64,000 nt of DNA from JBBIQS01 sp037442205 (GTDB lineage Bacteria; Myxococcota; Myxococcia; Myxococcales; UBA5297), in assembly GCA_037442205.1 (NCBI GenBank), contig JBBIQS010000012.1:45292-109291 (forward strand), read 5' to 3'. Both the position numbers and the translations under genes were made by a program. This document shows, piece by piece, positions 35,986-43,175 of this stretch (positions are counted from its first letter, which is position 1; each line of letters opens with the position of its first letter). Below the pieces are notes generated by a model. That model ran no database searches. It was not told where the DNA came from and was given only the letters and a program-made list of their open reading frames with translations.

Positions 35986-36006
35986 TCCGAGGCTCGCCGC
36001 CTCGGA
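35986..36006 (+). terminator. Hairpin between the permease and metH genes
   Basis: Eight-base arms TCCGAGGC and GCCTCGGA around a 5-base loop, 37 bases after the permease stop. No T-run follows. The remaining ~120 bases to metH are less G+C-rich but show no riboswitch core that I can recognise and no clear -35/-10 pair. Confidence 0.35.
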
Positions 36007-36129
36007 CGGTGAATGGGCGGCCTGTCGCTCGTCACGAAGGCAAACGACCGAGCCCCCTCACGAACCTTTGCATCGGTCCGTGAATCAAAGCAAAGTTGCG
36101 CGTTTTCAACGGTTCTTCGAAAGGCAGCT

Positions 36130-39100
36130 ATGAGAAGGCAAGACCGAATCGCCGTCCTCCAGGAAGCGCTCACCCGGCGCGTGCTCGTGCTCGACGGGGC
36201 GATGGGGACGGCCATCCAGGACTTGCACCTGACCGCCGAGGACTTCGGCGGCGCCGACTACGAAGGCTGCAACGAGCACCTGCTGCTCAGCCGGCCCGCG
36301 GCCATCGGCGGGATTCACCGCGGCTATCTCGAAGCCGGGGCGGACATTGTCGAGACCAACACCTTCGGCGCCACCCCGCTGGTGCTGGCCGAGTACGGGC
36401 TGGCCGACAAGGCGGCGGAGATCAACCTCGCCGGGGCCAAGCTCGCCCGCGAGCTGTGCGATTTCTTCTCCACCGAGGAAAAGCCGCGCTGGGTCGCCGG
36501 GTCGATCGGCCCGACCACCAAGGCCCTCAGCGTCACCGGCGGCGTCACCTTCCAGGAGCTGGTGGACCACTACCTGGTCCAGGTCCGGGCGCTGCACGAG
36601 GGCGGGGTCGACTACTTCCTGATCGAAACCTGCCAGGACACCCGCAACATCAAGGCCGGGCTGCTGGCGATCCAGAAGCTGTTCGAAGAGGGCTACGAGC
36701 GCCTGCCGATCGCGGTGAGCGGGACCATCGAGGCCTCGGGCACCATGCTCGCCGGCCAGACGGTGGAGGCGCTGTCGACCTCGCTCGAGCACCTGGAGCT
36801 GCTCTACCTGGGCATCAACTGCGCCACCGGCCCGGAGCTGATGACCGACCACGTGCGCACGCTGGCCGGCTGCAGCCGCACGAACGTGGCCTGCGTGCCC
36901 AACGCCGGATTGCCCGACGAGAACGGCAAGTACTTGGAAACGCCGGCGATGCTGGCGCGCTCGCTGGAGCGCTTCGCCAGCGAGGGCTGGCTGAACGTGA
37001 TCGGCGGCTGTTGCGGCACGCACAAGGGCCACATCGCCGCCCTGTCCGAGCTGGCGGCGAAGATCGGGCCGCGCAAGAGCCGCGGGCCGCGCCGCTCGTC
37101 CCTCTCCGGAGTGGATTTCCTGGAGGTCGTCCCGGAGAACCGCCCGATCCTGGTCGGCGAGCGGGCCAACGTGCTGGGATCGAAGAAGTTCCGCGACCTG
37201 ATCAACGCCGAGAAGTTCGACGAGGCCAGCGAAGTGGCGCGCGCCCAGGTGAAGAAGGGCGCCCAGGTCATCGACGTCTCGACCCAGCAGACCGACCGCG
37301 ACGAGGTCGCGGACCTGCGCCGCTTCCTGGAGAAGGTGATCCAGAAGATCCGCGCGCCGCTGATGATCGACTCCACCAACGAGAAGGCGATCGCCGAGGC
37401 GCTCACCTTCTGTCAGGGCAAGGCGATCATCAACTCGGTCAACCTGGAGGACGGCGAGAAGCGCTTCGAGCGCATCGTCCCGCTGGCGCGCCGCTTCGGG
37501 GCGGCGCTGGTGGTGGGCTCGATCGACGAGCGCGGTCAGGCCATCTCGGCCAAGGAGAAGCTCGCGGTCGCCCAGCGCAGCCACGAGATCCTCACCAAGA
37601 AGTACGGCGTCCCCGAGGAGGACCTCTACTTCGACCCGCTGGTCTTCCCCTGCGCCTCGGGCGACCGCGCCTACCTCGGCTCGGCCCAGCAGACCGTCGA
37701 AGCGGTGCGGCTGATCAAGGAGGCCCTGCCCCGCTCCAAGACCGTCCTCGGCATCAGCAACGTCAGCTTCGGACTGCCGGCGGCGGGCCGCGAGGTGGCC
37801 AACTCGGTCTTCCTCTACCACTGCGTCCAGGCCGGCCTGGACATGGCCATCGTCAACTCCGAGAAGCTGGAGCGCTATCCGTCGATCCCGGAGAAGGATC
37901 GGGAGCTTGCCGAGGCGGTGCTCTTCGGAAAGGGCGCTGGCGAGACGCTGGAGGACCGCACCCGCGCTGCCATCGCCGCCTTCGCCGAGTACTTCCGCGA
38001 GAAGAAGCCCAAGGCCGCGCCGATCTCCGCGCTGCCGCTGGAGGCACGCCTCTCGCGCTACGTGATCGAGGGCGCCAAGGACGGGCTGATCGAGGACCTG
38101 GACGAGGCGCTCAAGACCAAGCGGCCGCTGGAGATCATCAACGGCCCGCTGATGTCCGGCATGGACGAGGTGGGCCGGCTCTTCAACGCCAACGAGCTGA
38201 TCGTCGCCGAGGTCTTGCAGAGCGCCGAGGTGATGAAGGCCGCCGTCAGCCACCTCGAGCCGCACATGGCCAAGACCGAGTCGGCCGCACGCGGCAAGAT
38301 CCTGCTGGCCACGGTCAAGGGCGACGTTCACGACATCGGCAAGAACCTGGTGGACATCGTCCTGTCGAACAACGGCTTCGAGGTGGTCAACCTCGGCATC
38401 AAGGTCAGCCCGGAGAAGCTGATCGAGGCGGTCAAGGAGCACCAACCCGACATGATCGGGTTGAGCGGGCTGTTAGTGAAGTCGGCCCATCAGATGGTGG
38501 TGACCGCCGAGGACCTCAGCCGCGCCGGAGTCCAGGTGCCGATGCTGGTGGGCGGTGCTGCGCTGTCCCGGATCTTCGCCGACCGCAACATCGCCAACGC
38601 CTACGAAGGCCCGGTGGTCTACGCCCAGGACGCCATGAACGGCCTGGAGCTGGCCAAGCGGATCGCCGATCCCGAGAAGCGGGTCGTCCTGGAGAAGGAG
38701 CTCAAGGAGCGCCGGCTCAAGCTGGCCTCCGAGGCGCCGCGCCCGCAGGCCCAGGCGTCCGCCGGCGTGCGCTCGAGCGAGATCCCGGTCCCGGCCCAGA
38801 TCCCGCAGCCGCCGGACTTCGACCGGCACGTGATCGCCAACACCCAGCTCGACCACATCTGGAAGTTCATCAACCCGGTGATGCTCTACGGCCGGCACCT
38901 GGGGGTGAAGAGCTCGGTGGTGCGCAGCATCGAGACCGCCGACCGCAGCGAGCTGGAGCGCACCGAGGCCGGGCGCAAGGCGCTGGAGCTTCGCGAGGCG
39001 GTCGAGGCGATGAAGGCCGAGTGCCGCACCGGGCTGATGAAGGTTCGCTCGGTCTACCGCTTCTATCGCGCCCAGTCCGAAGGAAACTCGATCCACCTCT

Positions 39101-39639
39101 TCGAGCCCGGCAAGAGCGCGCCGGCGGCGACGCTCCACTTCTCGCGCCAGGCCCGACCCAACGGCCTGTGCCTGTCCGACTACCTGAGCCCGCAGGGCGG
39201 CGCCCCCGACCACCTGGGCCTGTTCGTCACCACCGCCGGCGAGGGCATCCGCGCCGCCGCCGAGCGCTTCAAGACCAAGGGCGAGTTCCTCAAGAGCCAC
39301 TTGATCCAGGCGCTGGCACTGGAGACCGCCGAGGCCTACGCCGAGCTGCTGCACTCGATGCTGCGCAGCCAGTGGGGCTTCCCCGACGGTCCGGACATGA
39401 CGATGCTCGACCGCTTCAAGGCCAGCTACCGCGGCAAGCGCTTCTCGTTCGGCTACCCGGCCTGCCCGCGGCTCGAGGACCAGGAGATCCTCTTCAAGCT
39501 CCTCGACCCGGGCGAGATCGGCGTGCAGCTCACCGACGGCTGCATGATGGAACCGGAGGCGAGCGTCTCGGCGCTGGTCTTCCACCATCCGCAGGCCAGC
39601 TACTTCTCGGTGACCGATCTCTCGGGAGGTGAGCGATGA
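36130..39639 (+). CDS. metH: Cobalamin-dependent methionine synthase
   Basis: Transfers a methyl group from methyltetrahydrofolate to homocysteine through cobalamin. The 1169-residue protein has all four modules. The homocysteine domain has zinc cysteines in GINCATGPE and GGCCGTHKGH. The pterin domain begins near residue 350 (GERANVLGSKKFRDL, VIDVSTQQTDRDE). The cobalamin domain contains GDVHDIGKNLV with the lower-ligand His. The C-terminal AdoMet reactivation domain includes KRFSFGYPACPRLEDQ. ATG at MRRQDRIAV is chosen because the 39 codons upstream in frame lack family similarity. Its stop overlaps the next start in ATGA. Confidence 0.97.
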   Translation: MRRQDRIAVLQEALTRRVLVLDGAMGTAIQDLHLTAEDFGGADYEGCNEHLLLSRPAAIGGIHRGYLEAGADIVETNTFGATPLVLAEYGLADKAAEINLAGAKLARELCDFFSTEEKPRWVAGSIGPTTKALSVTGGVTFQELVDHYLVQVRALHEGGVDYFLIETCQDTRNIKAGLLAIQKLFEEGYERLPIAVSGTIEASGTMLAGQTVEALSTSLEHLELLYLGINCATGPELMTDHVRTLAGCSRTNVACVPNAGLPDENGKYLETPAMLARSLERFASEGWLNVIGGCCGTHKGHIAALSELAAKIGPRKSRGPRRSSLSGVDFLEVVPENRPILVGERANVLGSKKFRDLINAEKFDEASEVARAQVKKGAQVIDVSTQQTDRDEVADLRRFLEKVIQKIRAPLMIDSTNEKAIAEALTFCQGKAIINSVNLEDGEKRFERIVPLARRFGAALVVGSIDERGQAISAKEKLAVAQRSHEILTKKYGVPEEDLYFDPLVFPCASGDRAYLGSAQQTVEAVRLIKEALPRSKTVLGISNVSFGLPAAGREVANSVFLYHCVQAGLDMAIVNSEKLERYPSIPEKDRELAEAVLFGKGAGETLEDRTRAAIAAFAEYFREKKPKAAPISALPLEARLSRYVIEGAKDGLIEDLDEALKTKRPLEIINGPLMSGMDEVGRLFNANELIVAEVLQSAEVMKAAVSHLEPHMAKTESAARGKILLATVKGDVHDIGKNLVDIVLSNNGFEVVNLGIKVSPEKLIEAVKEHQPDMIGLSGLLVKSAHQMVVTAEDLSRAGVQVPMLVGGAALSRIFADRNIANAYEGPVVYAQDAMNGLELAKRIADPEKRVVLEKELKERRLKLASEAPRPQAQASAGVRSSEIPVPAQIPQPPDFDRHVIANTQLDHIWKFINPVMLYGRHLGVKSSVVRSIETADRSELERTEAGRKALELREAVEAMKAECRTGLMKVRSVYRFYRAQSEGNSIHLFEPGKSAPAATLHFSRQARPNGLCLSDYLSPQGGAPDHLGLFVTTAGEGIRAAAERFKTKGEFLKSHLIQALALETAEAYAELLHSMLRSQWGFPDGPDMTMLDRFKASYRGKRFSFGYPACPRLEDQEILFKLLDPGEIGVQLTDGCMMEPEASVSALVFHHPQASYFSVTDLSGGER

Positions 39640-40709
39640 GCCTGGGCGCCTTCAAGCCATCCACCCGCCTCCCCGCGCCGCTGATGACGACCGGCATCGG
39701 CAGCCTGCCGCACACTCAGCTCGAGCTGGCGATGCAGCAGTCGCTGTCGGTGGACATCCCCTACCTGCCGCAGCTGCCTCGCAAGGACCCGGCTGAGCTG
39801 ATGATTCCCCAGGCGCTGGAGGGACTTCCGGGCGTCTCCATCGACCCGGACGGCGGCTCGATCATCGCGCTCTCGACCTGGGAGAAGGGCGCCCGCGAGT
39901 TCGACGAGAAGCTCGACAAGGCCTTTGAGAGCGGGCGGCTCTCCGGCTTCGAGCCGACCGCGGCCTCGACCAGTGCCTGGAGGCCGTTCCTGTGGGAGGT
40001 GGAGCAGCGCAAGCTGCCCATCGCCAAGGCACAGCTGACTGGGCCCATCACCGCGCGCTGGGCGGCCAAGCTCGACGACGGACGGCCGGTCGCGGCGCTG
40101 CCCAAGCTCGACAAGCAGATCTTCCGCCTGGCGCTGGCGCGCTCGACTGCCATGGCGCGGGCCATTCGCGAGCGCGGCGCGCGGCCGCTGTTCTTCCTCG
40201 ACGAGCCCAGCCTCTACCTGCTCGATCGGCGCCACAACCCGCAGCACGCGGTGGTGTTCGAGGAGCTGCGCATCGTGATCCTCGCCCTGCAGAAGGAGGG
40301 GGCGATGGTCGGGGCCCACTGCTGCGGCAACGCCGACTGGTCGCCGGTGCTCAAGCTCGGCCTGAACGTGCTCTCGATCGACGCCCGGCTGTCGCTTGGG
40401 GCGCTGCTGGCCACCGCCGACACCTTCTGGAGCTTCGTCGACGGCGGCGGCCATCTGGCGCTGGGGATCGTCCCCACCAACCTCAACTCGAGCTTCGACG
40501 TGGGCGGGCTGGTGCAGGCCGCGCTGGCGCTCATCAAGGCCCACGCCTCCCAGGGCGATCGCCAGGTGGCGCAGCTGCTCGGCCAGAGCCTGCTGACTCC
40601 CGCCTGCGGGCTGGCGCTGCGCACGATCCCGGATTGCGAGCAGGTCTTCGAGGATCTGCAGAGCGCCCAGCGCACCCTGCGCACGGCGCTCGGGGATCTG
40701 AAGGTGTGA
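39636..40709 (+). CDS. MetE-core-like protein coupled to MetH
   Basis: A 357-residue protein resembling only the C-terminal catalytic barrel of cobalamin-independent methionine synthase (UROD/MetE superfamily). It shows MTTGIGSLPHTQ near the start, AKAQLTGPIT, LFFLDEPSL, GAHCCGNADW with zinc-type His/Cys, and LTPACGLALRT with the later Cys. The folate-binding N-terminal half of MetE is absent, so it belongs with core-MetE proteins, some of which use methylated corrinoid proteins as methyl donors. Four-base overlaps with metH and with the transporter gene suggest coordinated production. The substrate is uncertain. Confidence 0.85.
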   Translation: MSLGAFKPSTRLPAPLMTTGIGSLPHTQLELAMQQSLSVDIPYLPQLPRKDPAELMIPQALEGLPGVSIDPDGGSIIALSTWEKGAREFDEKLDKAFESGRLSGFEPTAASTSAWRPFLWEVEQRKLPIAKAQLTGPITARWAAKLDDGRPVAALPKLDKQIFRLALARSTAMARAIRERGARPLFFLDEPSLYLLDRRHNPQHAVVFEELRIVILALQKEGAMVGAHCCGNADWSPVLKLGLNVLSIDARLSLGALLATADTFWSFVDGGGHLALGIVPTNLNSSFDVGGLVQAALALIKAHASQGDRQVAQLLGQSLLTPACGLALRTIPDCEQVFEDLQSAQRTLRTALGDLKV

Positions 40710-41755
40710 AGCGCTCGGCGGGAGCGGCGTTTGCCATCGCCTCGGCGCTGGCCTTTGGGGCGAGCGCGCCCTTCTCCAAGCTGCTACTGCGCGACTGTCA
40801 TCCGCTGGTGCTGGCCGGCCTGCTCTACCTGGGCGGCGGGATGCTGCTGTCGGCTGGCTGGCTCGCTTCGCGAGGGAAGGTCCGGCGAGAGGCGCCGCTG
40901 CGCGCCAGCGACGCTCCCGTGCTGCTCGGGCTGTTCTTGTTCGGCGGCGTGCTCGGCCCGGTGCTGATGCTCCTCGGCTTCGCTCGGGTCTCTGGGGTCA
41001 GCGGCGCCCTGCTGCTCAACCTGGAAACCCCGGCGACGATCCTCATCGCCGCGCTGGTGCTGCGCGAGCACGTCAACGCGCGGGTGGTGGCCTCGGCGGC
41101 GCTGGTCGTCTCGGGAGCTGCGCTGCTGGGTTGGTCTCCCGGCGAGCTCAAAGGCGACTGGCTCGGAGTGGGACTGCTGGCGGCGGCCTCGTGCGGCTGG
41201 GCGATCGACAACGCCTTGAGCCGCCTGGTGGCCGATCGCAATCCGTTCGCGGTGGGAGCCATCAAGTCGCTCGGCGCCGGAACGCTCAACCTCGCGATCG
41301 CCTACGCCTTTGGCGCGCACCTGCCGGCGACAGGACCCGCCGCCGGAGCGCTCGCCCTGGGCTCGGCCAGCTACGGCTTGAGCTACCTCTTCTATCTGCT
41401 GGGCGTGCGCTCCCACGGATCAGCGCGGCAGGCAGCCTACTTCGCGACCTCGCCCTTCCTCGGCGCGCTGCTCGCCGTCCCGGTGCTCGGGGAAACGCTG
41501 AGCGCCTACCAGCTCGCTGCCCTGGCGCTGATGGCCGGCGGCGTGAGCCTGCTGCTGTTCGAGAGCCACGCCCACCGGCACACGCATCCGGCGGTGGAGC
41601 ACGAGCACGCCCACGTCCACGACGACGGCCACCACGACCACCCGCACGACGCTCTCGAGCCGGCGGGCGAGCCGCACTCGCACCTGCACCGGCATGCCGA
41701 GCGGACGCACGAGCACGCGCACGCCCCCGACCTGCACCACCGGCACCAGCACTGA
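40706..41755 (+). CDS. EamA/DMT-family transporter with histidine-rich C-terminal tail
   Basis: A 349-residue protein. Ten predicted helices in two EamA repeats cover about residues 1-285 (FGASAPFSKLLLRDCHPLVL; LLNLETPATILIAALVLRE). A ~62-residue tail then contains more than twenty histidines, with runs such as HAHVHDDGHHDHPHD. Such tails usually bind divalent metals. Start is GTG inside a GTGA overlap with the MetE-core gene. EamA carriers typically move amino acids or metabolites, and the tail raises the possibility of metal-linked transport or sensing. The substrate is unknown. Confidence 0.87.
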   Translation: MKRSAGAAFAIASALAFGASAPFSKLLLRDCHPLVLAGLLYLGGGMLLSAGWLASRGKVRREAPLRASDAPVLLGLFLFGGVLGPVLMLLGFARVSGVSGALLLNLETPATILIAALVLREHVNARVVASAALVVSGAALLGWSPGELKGDWLGVGLLAAASCGWAIDNALSRLVADRNPFAVGAIKSLGAGTLNLAIAYAFGAHLPATGPAAGALALGSASYGLSYLFYLLGVRSHGSARQAAYFATSPFLGALLAVPVLGETLSAYQLAALALMAGGVSLLLFESHAHRHTHPAVEHEHAHVHDDGHHDHPHDALEPAGEPHSHLHRHAERTHEHAHAPDLHHRHQH

Positions 41756-41850
41756 GTCGAATCCCTTCCGGCCGCCGACCGAGAACCCAGCCGAGCCGAG
41801 CCGATCCCCCAGGCGCAGACTTCCGAGAGGAAGTATGCGCGGAGGTCGCC

Positions 41851-42363
41851 ATGGTTCCGGTCGAAATCATTCAGTATTTGACCTCGCATCACACTCCGTT
41901 CACCCGGCACTGGCACCCTCGGGCGGTGAGCGCCCATCGGCTGGCGGCGGCGGCGCACGTCACCGGCTACCAGGTCGCCAAGTCGGTGATCATCGAGGCG
42001 GACGGCAAGCTGGCCATCGCGGTGGTGCCGGCCACCGAGATGCTCGACGAGGAGTTGGCGAAGAGGGCGCTGGGCGCCAAGGACGTCCAGCTCGCCACCG
42101 AGGACTCGTTCAAGGATCTGTTCGGCGAGTGCGAGGTCGGCGCCGAGCCGCCGTTCGGCGGGCTGTACGGCCTGCCGGTGATCGTCGACAGCCGCCTGCC
42201 GCGCGAGGGCTTCATGGTCTTCCGCGCCGGCTCCCACGAGGAGGCGATGGAGATGCAGTGGAGCGACTTCGCCGCCCTGGAGCGGCCCAAGGTCGCCCCC
42301 ATCGGCACCTTCCCCGCCGCCCCGCTGCCCCGCGGGCCCGAGGAGCTGGGCTACGGAGGCTGA
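41851..42363 (+). CDS. YbaK/ProX-type aminoacyl-tRNA deacylase domain protein
   Basis: A 170-residue protein. YbaK-like core: YQVAKSVIIEADGKLAIAVVPATEMLD, the catalytic lysine in QVAKSV, LATEDSFKDLFGECEVGAEPPFGGLYGLPVIVD and ending FMVFRAGSHEEAMEMQWSDF. Family members hydrolyse mischarged tRNAs such as Cys- or Ala-tRNA-Pro. The substrate cannot be assigned from sequence. ATG has GGAGG 5 bases upstream. It lies 95 bases after the transporter and may belong to the same transcript. Confidence 0.88.
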   Translation: MVPVEIIQYLTSHHTPFTRHWHPRAVSAHRLAAAAHVTGYQVAKSVIIEADGKLAIAVVPATEMLDEELAKRALGAKDVQLATEDSFKDLFGECEVGAEPPFGGLYGLPVIVDSRLPREGFMVFRAGSHEEAMEMQWSDFAALERPKVAPIGTFPAAPLPRGPEELGYGG

Positions 42364-42807
42364 GCGCGGCGCGTCCGCCAGGCAGCTTGATGAATAGCGG
42401 CCCAGGTCGCCCATCGACCTCGCGCACCCGGCCTGTCGCCGCTTCGGGTCGATCCGAACCTCGGCAGCGTCGGCACTCGTGGGGCCCACCTCAGGGACCT
42501 GACCGGACCCCCACCAACTTAGGTTCGATCCGAACCTCCTGGGCCCGACGGCGGGCGCCAGAATTTCAATGCCACCTCGGCCAGCCAGCGCTCCCACATC
42601 CCTCGCCGCGACCGCGCGACGGCCGGCTGAAAGCTGGCGCTCCCGGCACCCTGCTTTTCGAGCTTTGCACCGGGAACTGGGTGATCTCCGGAGCTTGACG
42701 TCAGACGGCACTTGCCGCGCTGCGTTACCAGTTGCCGCCCGCCCGCCCCTCAGGCAAGCTGCCTGCCTCGCCGCGCCGCCCCTCGGCGCCGGCTCGGAGG
42801 CAGGAAA
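42364..42807. promoter_or_regulatory. 444-base intergenic region with repeated dyad sequences
   Basis: No gene was recognised. The 14-mer TCGATCCGAACCTC occurs twice (42449-42462, 42525-42538), each in a palindromic setting (TTCGG-N6-CCGAA; AGGTTCG-ATC-CGAACCT). The second lies inside a longer stem GGGCCCA (42482-42488) / TGGGCCC (42540-42546). TTGACG occurs near 42694 without a good -10. The region probably carries the promoter of the following small exported protein and may include structured RNA. Confidence 0.5.
42521..42537. repeat. Perfect dyad AGGTTCG-ATC-CGAACCT
   Basis: Seven-base arms around ATC, enclosed by a GGGCCCA/TGGGCCC stem. A partial copy is 76 bases upstream. Candidate operator or RNA hairpin; no known family recognised. 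Confidence 0.5.
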
Positions 42808-43089
42808 ATGATTCGCGCCGTCGCCCTCGCCGCACTGCTCGCCCTCCCTCTCTCGTCCGCCCTCGCCCGCCAGCCCAAGACTTACCAGGTCACCGGGCCG
42901 GTGCTGGAGCTGACTGACGACCTGATCGTCGTCCAGAAGGACAGCGAGAAGTGGGAGATCGCCCGCGGCCCCGACACCAAGGTCGAGGGCGAGCTCAAGG
43001 TCGGCGCCAAGGTCACCGTGCAGTACCGCATGGCCGCCGCCAAGGTCGAGGCCAAGGCCGAGAAGGCCGAAGGCAAGAAGAAGCCCTAG
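42808..43089 (+). CDS. Small exported protein with predicted OB-like barrel
   Basis: A 93-residue protein. The signal peptide MIRAVALAALLALPLSSALA ends at a typical Ala-x-Ala site. The mature part is YQVTGPVLELTDDLIVVQKDS followed by VEGELKVGAKVTVQYR, a small all-beta pattern like DUF5666/OB domains. The tail is Lys/Ala/Glu-rich and ends KKKP. Role unknown; probably periplasmic. ATG is preceded by AGGA. It lies 86 bases ahead of the fatty-acid oxidation operon. Confidence 0.75.
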   Translation: MIRAVALAALLALPLSSALARQPKTYQVTGPVLELTDDLIVVQKDSEKWEIARGPDTKVEGELKVGAKVTVQYRMAAAKVEAKAEKAEGKKKP

Positions 43090-43175
43090 CAAATCAGCTT
43101 TCCCTCCGGCCCCGGCAGCCTCGGGGGTGGGCGCCGGCGGGACGCAGTGCCCACGAGCAACGCAAGGAGCAGTCC

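Noticed and set aside
35986..36129. Possible SAH, SAM or cobalamin riboswitch upstream of metH
   Set aside because: The CCGAGG hairpin recalls the SAH riboswitch start, but the rest of the conserved core (GCGCUGC-type segment and pseudoknot partner) is not visible. A covariance-model search would decide.
36106..38445. A 779-codon minus-strand open frame
   Set aside because: Antisense to metH, whose domains and cofactor motifs are complete.
42521..42537. tRNA fragment or attachment site suggested by the T-arm-like GGTTCGATCC
   Set aside because: No acceptor, D or anticodon arms around it, and the flanking stem does not fit a tRNA.
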